This document shows, piece after piece, positions 8,437 to 16,694 of a stretch of DNA of 45,561 bases; positions within the stretch are counted from its first letter, which is position 1; each line of letters begins with the position of its first letter. The DNA comes from Bacteroidota bacterium (GTDB taxonomy: Bacteria; Bacteroidota; Bacteroidia; Bacteroidales; P3). The stretch lies in assembly GCA_017860255.1 (NCBI GenBank), contig JAFNAR010000020.1:1-45561 (forward strand), written 5' to 3'. Under the pieces are notes generated by a model. The model was not told where the DNA came from. It saw only the letters and a program-made list of their open reading frames with translations, and searched no databases. The position numbers and the translations under genes were made by a program.

Positions 8437-9925
8437 GAGTATAATGATATTGGGAAGTGGTTTAGGCGGATTAGTATGTGCATATATTCTTTCCAAGAAC
8501 GGATATAAAGTAAAGGTCTTGGAAAAGAATGCTCAAATAGGAGGGTGCTTACAAACCTTTAAAAGAGGGAATGTGAAATTTGATACAGGTATGCACTATA
8601 TTGGTAGCATGGAAGATGGGCAAATCCTTCACAACTTCTTCAAATACCTTAACCTTTTAGATACTGTAAAACTAAATAGATTAGATGATAGTGGCTACGA
8701 TATTATTTCTCTAAATGGAGAAATATTTAAGTTTGCATCAGGCTATGAAAATTTTGTAGAAACACTTTCAAAAAGTTTTCCAAATAATAAAGCAGACATT
8801 GAGAATTACATTAAAAGAGTTAGAGAAATTGCTGATTCCTCTCCTTTGTACAATCTTAGAAAGATAAGTAATAGTATATTCATAGAAGCCGACTACATTA
8901 AAACAAGTGTAAACGAATTTATAGCATCCATCACTAATAATACGAAACTTCAAAACGTATTGGCAGGAAACCTACCTTTATATGCAGGAGTAAAAGATAA
9001 AACTCCAACATATATACACGCTCTAATAAATAATTTCTACATACAAAGTGCATATAGAATAATAGGAGGTAGTGATGTAATTGCTGAGCAATTATCTAAT
9101 TCAATCAAATCTTTTGGAGGAGAAATTTTAACAAATTCAGAGGTAGATGAAATATTATGTGATAGTACTAAGGCAACTTCTGTTAGACTTACTAACGGAG
9201 AAGTCTTAGAAGCCGATTATTTTATTTCAAATATTCATTCTCAGGTAACAATCAAAAAGCTAAATACAAAACTCCTTCGCAAAGCATATAGAGATAGAAT
9301 AAATAGTTTGGAAAATTCTATATCTAATTTCACTGTTTACATCAAATTTAAAGAAAACACAAATCCTTACCTAAACTATAATTATTATTTTTATCAAAAT
9401 GAAGACGTTTGGCAGTCTAATAGCTACAATCAAAGCAAGTTCCCTCAAAACTACCTTTTTATGCATCAATGCCACAAAGCAAATCCAGAGTTTGCTCAAA
9501 GTGCCGAACTAATTAGTTATATGAGATACGAAGAGGTTAAAAAGTGGGAAAATACAAGAGTTGGCAACAGAGGAGAGGATTATAAGGAATTTAAGGAAGA
9601 AAAGGCAAGAAAGCTATTATCAAAATTAGAGGAATCTTTTCCTGGTATAAAAAATAATATTGAATCTTTCTACACTTCCAGCCCTTTAACCTATAGAGAC
9701 TATACTGCAACTCAAAATGGTTCTATGTATGGAATTATGAGAGACAAGAACTTTCCAACCCAAACTCTAATCTCACAAAGAACAAAAGTTCCAAATCTAT
9801 TTATGACAGGACAAAATATTAATTCACATGGAATACTTGGAGTTACAATAGGAGCAATGATTACTTGTGCAGAATTCTTAGGAATGAACGAAATAATTCA
9901 AGAGATATATAATTCAAGTTATTAG
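8426..9925 (+). CDS. CrtI/phytoene-desaturase-like FAD oxidoreductase
   Basis: A 499-residue FAD-dependent oxidoreductase. It begins with a dinucleotide-binding motif, GSGLGGLVCAYILSKNGY, followed by VLEKNAQIGGCLQTF, as in carotenoid desaturases and retinol saturases; near the C-terminus NLFMTGQNINSHGILGVTIGA is the second FAD-binding motif. Related enzymes occur in Bacteroidota flexirubin/aryl-polyene clusters, where they presumably oxidise or reduce the polyene. A carotenoid role is less likely, as no phytoene synthase lies nearby. Last gene of the operon, with a TAG stop followed 33 nt later by a terminator. Confidence 0.8.
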   Translation: MKDKSIMILGSGLGGLVCAYILSKNGYKVKVLEKNAQIGGCLQTFKRGNVKFDTGMHYIGSMEDGQILHNFFKYLNLLDTVKLNRLDDSGYDIISLNGEIFKFASGYENFVETLSKSFPNNKADIENYIKRVREIADSSPLYNLRKISNSIFIEADYIKTSVNEFIASITNNTKLQNVLAGNLPLYAGVKDKTPTYIHALINNFYIQSAYRIIGGSDVIAEQLSNSIKSFGGEILTNSEVDEILCDSTKATSVRLTNGEVLEADYFISNIHSQVTIKKLNTKLLRKAYRDRINSLENSISNFTVYIKFKENTNPYLNYNYYFYQNEDVWQSNSYNQSKFPQNYLFMHQCHKANPEFAQSAELISYMRYEEVKKWENTRVGNRGEDYKEFKEEKARKLLSKLEESFPGIKNNIESFYTSSPLTYRDYTATQNGSMYGIMRDKNFPTQTLISQRTKVPNLFMTGQNINSHGILGVTIGAMITCAEFLGMNEIIQEIYNSSY

Positions 9926-9957
9926 ATAGAAAACCTAAAAAGAGGTTGAAAAATGAA

Positions 9958-10013
9958 CACCGATTTTTAAAAATTTATTTATGTTTAAATTAAAAAAGTC
10001 GGTGATTTTTTTC
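9958..10013 (+). terminator. Rho-independent terminator of the lipid operon
   Basis: CACCGATTTTT at 9958 pairs with AAAAGTCGGTG ending at 10004 (one G-T wobble), and the stem is followed by seven T. It ends the plus-strand operon 33 nt after the last stop. Confidence 0.85.
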
Positions 10014-10035
10014 TGTTAAACAGGGTTTATTTAAA

Positions 10036-10071
10036 GGAGTTTAATGGTCTTAATAACTTTAACTTCATTAA
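10036..10071. repeat. Tandem 9-nt repeat built on TTAA
   Basis: Four units of exactly 9 nt: GGAGTTTAA, TGGTCTTAA, TAACTTTAA, CTTCATTAA. The TTAA end is fixed and the first four bases vary. The array lies between the convergent lipid operon and prfB. The same kind of repeat returns near 16476 and 38661. Confidence 0.7.
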
Positions 10072-10164
10072 CTTAAAAATATAAATAATAATTTAGTTAA
10101 TGATTGAGACAAAAATAAATATTTCACATTTTCCAATTTTTCTCTTTTCCAAGACAAATGAATT

Positions 10165-11251
10165 CTATCCTCCAAATTCCATTAAATAAGCTTTAATAAA
10201 CTCATCCAAATCTCCATCCAAAACAGCTTGTGTGTTGGAGGTTTCAACATTTGTTCTTAAGTCTTTAACTAATTTGTAGGGGTGAAGAACATAGTTTCGT
10301 ATTTGTGAGCCCCATTCTATTTTCTTTTTTGAACCTTCTATTTCAGCAATCTTTTCCCTCTTCTTTCTTAGTTCCATTTCATAGAGTTGACTCTTTAACA
10401 TCTGTATTGCTTTTTCTCTGTTTTGCAATTGAGAACGTGTTTGTTGGCATTCAATTACAATATTTTCTGGTTTATAATGCAAACGAACTGCTGTTTCAAC
10501 CTTATTGACGTTTTGTCCTCCTGGTCCTCCTGAACGGAAGGTGTCCCATTCAATATCTGAAGGATTAATGTTTATTTCAATATTATCATCAATTACAGGA
10601 TAAGCATAAACAGAAGCAAAAGAAGTGTGGCGTTTGTTAGCTGAATCGAAAGGAGAAAGCCTAACTAAACGATGAACTCCATTCTCTCCTTTAAGATAAC
10701 CATAGGCAAACTCTCCTTCTATTTCTAATGTGACACTTTTAATTCCTGCAACATCTCCTTCCTGATAATCCACCTCTTGAACCTTAAAGTTATTTCTTTC
10801 TGCATAACGCAAATACATACGCATAAGCATTGATGCCCAATCGCAACTTTCAGTTCCTCCTGCTCCTGCATTAATTGTTATAATTGCACTAAGGCAGTCT
10901 TCTTCGTTGCGAAGCATATTCTTAAATTCAAGGTCTTCGATTATTTTTTCAAGGTTATTAAGATGTTCTTCCAATTCTTCTTCTGTGCAATCTCCTGCAT
11001 CAAAGAATTCTTTCCAAACCGTTACATCCTCAAATGATTCTGTAATCTTATCAAAAAGATTTGTCCAAACTTTTTTCTCATTAATCTTCCTTAGAAACTG
11101 TTCAGCCTCTTTAGCGTCGTTCCAAAAGTCTGGCTTAAGTGTAATTTGTGTTTCTTCTTCTATTTGTTTCTTCTTATTATCGATGTCAAAGAAACCTCCT
11201 TAGAGCCGCAACTCTTTCATCAAAATCCTTTATTCTTTCGTCTATTGTCAT
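10165..11251 (-). CDS. prfB: Peptide chain release factor 2, with programmed +1 frameshift
   Basis: Release factor 2 ends translation at UGA and UAA. The gene is in two frames: ATG at 11251 opens a 21-codon first frame that meets TGA at 11188-11186, and the rest (340 residues, from 11187) is in the +1 frame. The junction reads AGGAGG TTT CTT TGA C, the classic RF2 autoregulation site: a Shine-Dalgarno-like block three bases before the slippery CTT. Spliced length is 361 residues, normal for RF2. The RF2 anticodon-like motif SPF ([15 protein letters not shown]) and the catalytic GGQ ([14 protein letters not shown]) are both present. Last gene of the proS-guaD-prfB run, 8 nt after guaD; stop TAG. 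Confidence 0.95.
11185..11200 (-). promoter_or_regulatory. RF2 programmed +1 frameshift signal
   Basis: Read on the minus strand: AGGAGG, a 3-nt spacer TTT, CTT, TGA, C. When RF2 is scarce the ribosome pauses at UGA, slips forward one base on CUU and continues in the RF2 frame, so the factor controls its own level. Spacing is identical to the well-studied enterobacterial site. Confidence 0.92.
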
Positions 11252-11259
11252 AATTTATA

Positions 11260-11727
11260 TTAGTATTTGGTTTTGTTTTCTGTTCCTTCCCAAAGTTCAA
11301 AAGGCATTTGACCTTCTTTGTGCATTATATTCTCCATATAAATGCTTCTATCTTTTTCGTTTAAAGATATTTCATTATAAATAAATGAATCATCAAAGCC
11401 TGCTTTTTGTGCATCAAACCTATCTGCAGCGTAATAAACCTTAGAAATTCTTGCCCAATAGATAGCCGACAAACACATAGGACAAGGTTCGCAAGAGGAA
11501 TAAATCTCACAACCTGAAAGGTCAAAAGTTTTTAATTCCTTACAAGCAAGTCTTATCGCATTTATCTCTGCATGTGCTGTTGGGTCATTGGATGAGGTTA
11601 CTGTATTAGGAGATTTTGCAATTATCACTCCATCTTTGACAATAACAGCTCCAAACGGTCCTCCATTATTGTTCTTAATATTGTCAAGAGCAGTTTCAAT
11701 TGCTAATTGCATAAAATCCTTATCCAT
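11260..11727 (-). CDS. guaD: Guanine deaminase (cytidine-deaminase fold)
   Basis: A 155-residue zinc deaminase. The zinc and proton-shuttle motif is TAHAEINAIR, and the second zinc motif is CEPCPMCLSAIYWAR. The whole sequence, including GGPFGAVIVKDG, SNDPTAHAE and AGFDDSFIY, follows the Bacillus-type GuaD, which turns guanine into xanthine, more closely than the tRNA deaminase TadA. The frame is open upstream into proS, but ATG at 11727 gives the family-typical length. It lies between two translation genes, 13 nt after proS and 8 nt before prfB, presumably in one transcript. A role in tRNA editing is not excluded by sequence alone. Confidence 0.85.
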   Translation of the reverse strand: MDKDFMQLAIETALDNIKNNNGGPFGAVIVKDGVIIAKSPNTVTSSNDPTAHAEINAIRLACKELKTFDLSGCEIYSSCEPCPMCLSAIYWARISKVYYAADRFDAQKAGFDDSFIYNEISLNEKDRSIYMENIMHKEGQMPFELWEGTENKTKY

Positions 11728-11740
11728 ATTTTCTTTTTTC

Positions 11741-13213
11741 TTAATAAGCTCTTGAAAATAACACTCTTTTATGAGAAGGCTTACCTGTAAGAATACATTT
11801 ACCTTCTTCTTCTTTTGCATCCAATGGGATACAACGAATAGTTGCTTTTGTAAGTTCTTTTATTTTTTCTTCAGTTTCTGGAGTTCCATCCCAATGGCAT
11901 TTAAGGAATCCACCTTTTTCAATTTCCACCAAGAATTCTTCCCAAGAGTTAACCTCTTTTGTGCTTTCTTCTCTAAAGTGTAGTGCCTTATTGTATATAT
12001 TTTCTTGAATATCTTCCAATAGTTTTTTTATCTTATCGCTTATTCCTTCAATTGAAATAGATTCTTTGGTAAGGGTATCTCTTCTTGCAATTTCAACCAA
12101 TCCTTGTTCAAGGTCTCTTGCCCCCAAAGTAACTCTAACTGGAACTCCCTTAAACTCATATTCGTTGAATTTCCATCCTGGTTTATAAGCATCTCTATCG
12201 TCATATTTTACAGATATTCCTTTTGCTCTAAGTTCTGAGCATATTCTTTCTGCATGAGAATTAACCATTGCTTTTTGTTCTTCTCCCTTAAAAATTGGAA
12301 TAATTACAACTTGAGTAGGAGCAAGCTTTGGAGGAAGAACCAAACCATTATCATCAGAATGAGACATTATTAATGCACCCATTAATCTTGTTGAAACACC
12401 CCATGAGGTTGCCCATACATATTCTAATTTATTGTCTTTTGAAAGGAATTTAACATCAAATGCCTTAGCAAAGTTTTGACCAAGGAAGTGAGATGTTCCT
12501 GCTTGAAGTGCCTTTCCATCTTGCATTAAAGCTTCAATACAATAGGTGTCTAAAGCTCCTGCAAAACGTTCGTTTGGAGATTTAACTCCTTTTATAACTG
12601 GAACTGCCATAAAGTTTTCAGCAAAATAGGCATAAACATCTAACATTTTCTTTGTTTCCTCAATTGCTTCTTCAGAAGTCTCATGAGCAGTATGTCCTTC
12701 TTGCCATAGGAATTCAGCTGTACGCAAAAACATTCTTGTCCTCATTTCCCAACGAACAACATTTGCCCATTGATTACATAGAATAGGAAGGTCTCTATAT
12801 GATTTTATCCAGCCACGATAAGTATCCCAAATTATGGTTTCACTTGTAGGACGAACAATTAATTCTTCTTCAAGCTTAGCTGTTGGATCTGGTTCTAATC
12901 CTTTTCCATCACTTTTTGCACTAAGACGATGATGAGTTACAACGGCGCATTCCTTTGCAAAACCTTCAACATGTTCTGCTTCTTTTTCAAAATATGATTT
13001 AGGAATAAAAAGAGGGAAGTAAGCATTTTGATGCCCTGTTTCTTTAAACATTTTATCAAGTGCTACTTGCATCTTTTCCCATATTGCATAACCATAAGGC
13101 TTAATAACCATACATCCTCTAACTGCAGAATTCTCTGCTAAATCGGCTCTTACAACCAATTCATTATACCATTCAGAATAGTTTTCTTGGCGTGTTACAA
13201 AATCTTTTGCCAT
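11741..13213 (-). CDS. proS: Prolyl-tRNA synthetase (archaeal/eukaryal-type)
   Basis: A 490-residue class II aminoacyl-tRNA synthetase that charges tRNA-Pro. Seen are motif 2 ([21 protein letters not shown]), the segment [20 protein letters not shown], motif 3 ([17 protein letters not shown]), the anticodon-binding domain from about residue 290 and a C-terminal zinc-like domain ending in Tyr (FSRAY). It lacks the editing insertion of the long bacterial form, so it belongs to the shorter archaeal/eukaryal-like type that many Bacteroidota use. First gene of the proS-guaD-prfB run, with a clear promoter 40 nt upstream. Confidence 0.95.
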   Translation of the reverse strand: MAKDFVTRQENYSEWYNELVVRADLAENSAVRGCMVIKPYGYAIWEKMQVALDKMFKETGHQNAYFPLFIPKSYFEKEAEHVEGFAKECAVVTHHRLSAKSDGKGLEPDPTAKLEEELIVRPTSETIIWDTYRGWIKSYRDLPILCNQWANVVRWEMRTRMFLRTAEFLWQEGHTAHETSEEAIEETKKMLDVYAYFAENFMAVPVIKGVKSPNERFAGALDTYCIEALMQDGKALQAGTSHFLGQNFAKAFDVKFLSKDNKLEYVWATSWGVSTRLMGALIMSHSDDNGLVLPPKLAPTQVVIIPIFKGEEQKAMVNSHAERICSELRAKGISVKYDDRDAYKPGWKFNEYEFKGVPVRVTLGARDLEQGLVEIARRDTLTKESISIEGISDKIKKLLEDIQENIYNKALHFREESTKEVNSWEEFLVEIEKGGFLKCHWDGTPETEEKIKELTKATIRCIPLDAKEEEGKCILTGKPSHKRVLFSRAY

Positions 13214-13252
13214 TATTATTTGTTGTTTATATTGATTTTATGTTTAAGTTTG

Positions 13253-13260
13253 CAAAGATA
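13253..13260 (-). promoter_or_regulatory. -7 box (TATCTTTG) of proS-guaD-prfB
   Basis: TATCTTTG on the minus strand matches TAnnTTTG exactly, 39 nt before the proS start codon, followed by the common GCAAA. Confidence 0.7.
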
Positions 13261-13344
13261 CAAATTAATAGTAAAATTTTATATTTACTTACCTAATAAT
13301 CCTTTTTATCATTTGTTAAGAATGCTTTGGCATAAGTTTTGCTA

Positions 13345-13352
13345 TATTTTTG
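13345..13352 (+). promoter_or_regulatory. -7 box (TATTTTTG) of the Tyr/Asn-rich lipoprotein gene
   Basis: TATTTTTG on the plus strand lies 44 nt before the start codon at 13397. TTTG at 13326-13329 is a possible but close -33 element (15-nt spacer). Confidence 0.5.
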
Positions 13353-13396
13353 AGGTTAAGTTTATATAAAGATTAAATCAGAAAAAACATATAGAT

Positions 13397-14803
13397 ATGA
13401 AAACATTTAAATTTGGATTGGTTGCAATTGTAACAACAGTTCTTTTGACTTTGAGTGGTTGTTCCGTTCAATCGAGTTTAGCAAGCTATGATGATGTTTA
13501 CTATAATCCTTCAGATGCAGAACAATACCAAGAGGTAGAAAAAAGACAATCTAATTACAATAATGAAAAGCAAAATCAATATGCTAAAAATTCAAGAGCA
13601 TATAATGAAAGATTAAAAAGTGGTAACTATTCTGAAAATAATCAGGTTCAAGATACTAATTACTATGATCAAGACTCTCTTGACTATAAGAGCAGTTATC
13701 AATATGGTGATTATGTTTACTATAATGAAGATGATTATTACGATTATGCTTACTCCGCTCGTATTCGCAGGTTTCATAATCCTTATGTTTGGTCAGATTA
13801 TTATGATGACTACTACACTAATCTTTATTGGGACACTTACAATCCTTATTATTGGGGAACAAGCATTTATTTAGGCTATAGTTGGTGGTATCCTTCATAT
13901 TATTATCATAATCCTTATTGGGGATATAGCAATTGGGGTTGGGGATATGACCCTTATTACTATGGTTGGGGATATTATCCTTATGGAAATGTTTGTTACT
14001 ATAATCAAAGAGATCATAATTCCAATTTCGATCGTCCAAGAAGTTCTTTTGACCCAAATAATAGATCTGGAATTTCAAGCACAAGAACTGGTCATTTGGC
14101 AGATGATGCAAGCAAGAGGACTTTCGGTAAAACATACAACGATAGAAACAGAACAATTCCTTCATTAAATAATGGAACAATTAGTAGAGATGGATTATCT
14201 CGAACAGCAAATTCTTCAATAACAAATAATAGAACTAAACCTTTGGATAGAGGAGGAAATAGAACTATTGGAAACAATATTGATTTAGGTCAAAAGAAAG
14301 ATCCAAATAATAGAACACAAGGAAGATTTAATAAGCCAGAAAGATTGGAAAGAAGAGATGCAAATACTCAAAACAATAGAACAATAAATAATGATAGACA
14401 AAATTCTCAAAACTCAAATGCTCGTTTCAACAATACTCGTACAGATAATTTTAATAATAGAAGAATAAATACTGAAAACACAAATAGAACAACAAGAACC
14501 TACACTCCACCTTCTTCTCGTCAACCACGCACTAATAATGAATTTAGAACAAATACCAGACGTTCAAATGATTTCCAACAAAACAGAAGAACAATTGATA
14601 ACTCAAATAATAATAGGAGCATTCAAAATAATAGAACAATAAATACTAATAGATCTAATAATTATAACAGATCAACTAACAGCACTCCAACACGTAGCTA
14701 TAACTCTTCTCCTTCACGCAGCTCTTCTTCTTCAAGTGGTAGTTCAAGAAGCAGTGGAAGTAGTTCATCAGGAGGTTCTCGTTCAGGTGGTTCAAGAAGA
14801 TAA
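13397..14803 (+). CDS. Low-complexity Tyr/Asn/Arg-rich lipoprotein, function unknown
   Basis: A 468-residue exported lipoprotein: signal peptide with lipobox LSGC, lipidated Cys22. Residues about 35-190 are extremely rich in Tyr, Trp and Asp (runs such as YYDDYYTNLYWDTYNPYYWG). Residues about 210-430 are rich in Asn, Arg and Thr with recurring NNRT/NRTI motifs, and the tail is a Ser/Gly/Arg segment. Similar proteins are widespread but uncharacterised in Bacteroidales. The composition suggests an unfolded, possibly adhesive or matrix-like surface layer; this is inference. The outer-membrane protein gene follows 54 nt downstream. Confidence 0.8.
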   Translation: MKTFKFGLVAIVTTVLLTLSGCSVQSSLASYDDVYYNPSDAEQYQEVEKRQSNYNNEKQNQYAKNSRAYNERLKSGNYSENNQVQDTNYYDQDSLDYKSSYQYGDYVYYNEDDYYDYAYSARIRRFHNPYVWSDYYDDYYTNLYWDTYNPYYWGTSIYLGYSWWYPSYYYHNPYWGYSNWGWGYDPYYYGWGYYPYGNVCYYNQRDHNSNFDRPRSSFDPNNRSGISSTRTGHLADDASKRTFGKTYNDRNRTIPSLNNGTISRDGLSRTANSSITNNRTKPLDRGGNRTIGNNIDLGQKKDPNNRTQGRFNKPERLERRDANTQNNRTINNDRQNSQNSNARFNNTRTDNFNNRRINTENTNRTTRTYTPPSSRQPRTNNEFRTNTRRSNDFQQNRRTIDNSNNNRSIQNNRTINTNRSNNYNRSTNSTPTRSYNSSPSRSSSSSSGSSRSSGSSSSGGSRSGGSRR

Positions 14804-14857
14804 AAAATATTAAAAAGGATACATTTTTAAATTATAAAAAAGAAAAACATTATAACA

Positions 14858-16273
14858 ATGAAAAAGATACTTTTATTAGCAGCAAGCATTTTCTTAGCAG
14901 GAAGTTTGTCTGCACAGACTATGACAGATGCATTGAGATTATCTCAATATGGATTAAATGGGACATCAAACTATATTTCAAGAGCAGGAGCAATTGGAGC
15001 ATTGGGCGGAGATTTGACCGCAGCAAGTTATAACCCTGCAGGGCTTGGAATTTACACCTCAAGTGAATTTTCTTTATCTTCTGGATTAAACTGGAGTTTT
15101 ACTGATGCTAATGCAAATGGTTTCATAACATCAGAAAATAGAGCCAACTTTAATTTCGGCCATATTGGAGCATTATTCTTTTTTAAACCAGATAAAGGAG
15201 ATATTAAAGGATTCCAATTTACATTTGGCCTAAATAGATTAAAATCTTATGGAAACAGAACAATGTTTCAAAGAGATAATTTAAGCTATTCTTATATATC
15301 AAATGTAATTGATGAAGGATTAATATATGGTTATAATGAAACTTTTATGACTGATTTATGGTATTCTTATTTAGTAGATTCTACTAATTCAGCAACAAAT
15401 CCATACTCATCCATATTTCAAGATGGCAAGTTTAATCAAATACGTTCCTTTACTGAATCAGGTTCTTTGAATGAAATGACTTTTTCTTTATCAGCAAATG
15501 TTATGAATCAACTCTATCTTGGAGCAACCTTAGGTATCCCAATGGCTAACTATCATAGTGATGGTTCATTTATGGAAGAAAGAGTTGATGCAACTGGAGT
15601 AGTTACTGATAGATATATATATAATGAAGAAAAAGATATTACAGCAACTGGAGTTAATCTAAAAATTGGCGCAATCTTTAGACCAGTAAATTGGGTAAGA
15701 ATTGGAGCAGCCATTCATACTCCAACTTATTATGTAATTGAAGATAACCTTTTTTCTGAAGTTGTATTTACTAAAAGAATTGGAAGAGATTGGGATCCTA
15801 TTACATATGATTTACAAAGTCCATTCCGTTTCTTAGGTTCATTAGCATTTGTTTTGGGAGATAATAAATCAAAAATGGCTGGAACAATATCTGCTGATTA
15901 CGAATTTGCTGATTATTCAGATATGAAATATCGTTTGAGTGGAGATATAAAAGCAGAGAATGATATCAACAATATCATAAAGGACTACTACCTTCCAACC
16001 AACACCATTAGAATTGGAGGGGAATTGAAATTAGGAACAATTGCTCTTAGAGCAGGATATTGCGTTATGGACAATCCTTACGATAAAGATATAAATGATG
16101 CAGGAGCACAATCAATAACTGCAGGTATCGGATATAAAAATAAAAACTTCTTTATGGATTTTGCTTATGCTTACACAATAGGAAAAAGTAAGTTTACAGA
16201 ATATGATTATAATGTAATTGAACTTGACAATGTAAATCATTTAGTTCAACTAAGTTTAGGAGTAAGATTCTAA
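14858..16273 (+). CDS. OmpP1/FadL-family outer membrane protein
   Basis: A 471-residue beta-barrel protein with a signal peptide ending SLSAQ. The N-terminal plug-like motif GAIGALGGDLTAASYNPAGLGIYTSSEF is the hallmark of the OmpP1/FadL/TodX group in Bacteroidota; aromatic-alternating strands run to a C-terminal Phe (LSLGVRF), the signal for barrel assembly. Homologues move hydrophobic compounds across the outer membrane, but the Bacteroidales versions have no proven substrate. A strong terminator follows 30 nt after the stop. It probably shares a transcript with the lipoprotein gene upstream. Confidence 0.85.
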   Translation: MKKILLLAASIFLAGSLSAQTMTDALRLSQYGLNGTSNYISRAGAIGALGGDLTAASYNPAGLGIYTSSEFSLSSGLNWSFTDANANGFITSENRANFNFGHIGALFFFKPDKGDIKGFQFTFGLNRLKSYGNRTMFQRDNLSYSYISNVIDEGLIYGYNETFMTDLWYSYLVDSTNSATNPYSSIFQDGKFNQIRSFTESGSLNEMTFSLSANVMNQLYLGATLGIPMANYHSDGSFMEERVDATGVVTDRYIYNEEKDITATGVNLKIGAIFRPVNWVRIGAAIHTPTYYVIEDNLFSEVVFTKRIGRDWDPITYDLQSPFRFLGSLAFVLGDNKSKMAGTISADYEFADYSDMKYRLSGDIKAENDINNIIKDYYLPTNTIRIGGELKLGTIALRAGYCVMDNPYDKDINDAGAQSITAGIGYKNKNFFMDFAYAYTIGKSKFTEYDYNVIELDNVNHLVQLSLGVRF

Positions 16274-16303
16274 AAAACAAATCCAAATTTAATACATATA
16301 TTG

Positions 16304-16337
16304 GGAGTTCTTCTTAAAAAGAAGGACTCCTTTTTTT
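16304..16337 (+). terminator. Rho-independent terminator after the FadL-like gene
   Basis: GGAGTTCTTC (16304-16313) pairs with GAAGGACTCC (16321-16330), with one G-T wobble, a 7-nt loop and a run of seven T. Confidence 0.9.
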
Positions 16338-16357
16338 GTTCAATAATAAAACCTTAT

Positions 16358-16441
16358 TTCAGCAAATTAAAGTAAAGAAAGAAAAAATTAAAGTAAAGAG
16401 TTAGTAAATTAAAACAGCGTTTCAGTAAATTAGAATAATGA
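16358..16441. repeat. Four tandem 21-nt units, AAATTA core
   Basis: Units start at 16358, 16379, 16400 and 16421. AAATTA begins at 16364, 16385, 16406 and 16427, exactly 21 nt apart. The first two share AAATTAAAGTAAAG; the others diverge after the core, while units 1 and 4 share TTCAG at their start. Confidence 0.7.
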
Positions 16442-16475
16442 TTTAAAAAAATAAGCTTTATTTGATTTGATTAGT

Positions 16476-16520
16476 TTAAGAATATTAAAGTCATTAAAGA
16501 CCTTAAACTCATTAAAAAAC
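16476..16520. repeat. Tandem 9-nt repeat, TTAAA
   Basis: TTAA recurs at 16476, 16485, 16494, 16503 and 16512, each exactly 9 nt apart, within AATATTAAA, GTCATTAAA, GACCTTAAA and CTCATTAAA. Confidence 0.65.
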
Positions 16521-16557
16521 TAAACCTCTCAACAACTAAAAAACTCAACTTTCAAAA

Positions 16558-16683
16558 AACATCAATCATAGTTAAAAATATATCAGTCAAAAATAAAAAT
16601 ATAAGGGGCATAAATAAAAATATGATTGATATATTTCCAAATATGATGGACTTATTTTTGATTATGATTGATGTTTTTCAAAT
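16558..16683. repeat. Six 21-nt units with inverted symmetry, TATGATTGAT
   Basis: TATGATTGAT, TATGATGGAC and TATGATTGAT begin at 16621, 16642 and 16663, exactly 21 nt apart. Weaker units in the same phase start at 16558, 16579 and 16600. The left edge (AACATCAATCATA) is the reverse complement of the right edge (TATGATTGATGTT), so the whole block can also fold as one long hairpin. It ends 11 nt before the purN stop. Confidence 0.7.
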
Positions 16684-16694
16684 AAACTCTTTGT

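Larger units (their letters stand above)
271..9925 (+). other. Nine-gene aryl-polyene/flexirubin-like lipid biosynthesis operon
   Basis: Nine plus-strand genes are packed with gaps of at most 17 nt or with overlaps: ACP, ketosynthase, chain-length-factor-like partner, small membrane protein, LolA-like carrier, FabZ-like dehydratase, family 2 glycosyltransferase, MMPL-PlsC-methyltransferase fusion and CrtI-like oxidoreductase. This set matches the core of Bacteroidota aryl-polyene/flexirubin-type clusters, in which an ACP-bound polyene is built, processed, attached to a lipid and exported to the outer membrane. No aromatic ammonia-lyase, acyl-adenylating ligase, ketoreductase or thioesterase gene is seen, so starter-unit and reduction steps must come from elsewhere or the product differs. 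A strong hairpin terminator follows at 9958. Confidence 0.75.
16338..16694. other. Convergent intergenic gap filled with periodic repeats
   Basis: No gene is seen between the FadL-like gene and the convergent purN. Nearly all of it is periodic: a 21-nt array at 16358-16441, a 9-nt array at 16476-16520 and a second, different 21-nt array at 16558-16683. Confidence 0.7.

Noticed and set aside
10165..11251. prfB as a frameshifted pseudogene
   Set aside because: The break is exactly the conserved RF2 programmed site with its SD-like block, and both sides join to a full-length, motif-complete protein.
11260..11727. Deaminase as the tRNA adenosine deaminase TadA
   Set aside because: The flanking sequence (AGFDDSFIY, GGPFGAVIVKDG, C-terminal end) follows guanine deaminase more closely; TadA cannot be fully excluded without an alignment.
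13187..13369. 60-codon plus-strand frame before the Tyr-rich lipoprotein
   Set aside because: It overlaps the start and promoter of proS and has no recognisable features.
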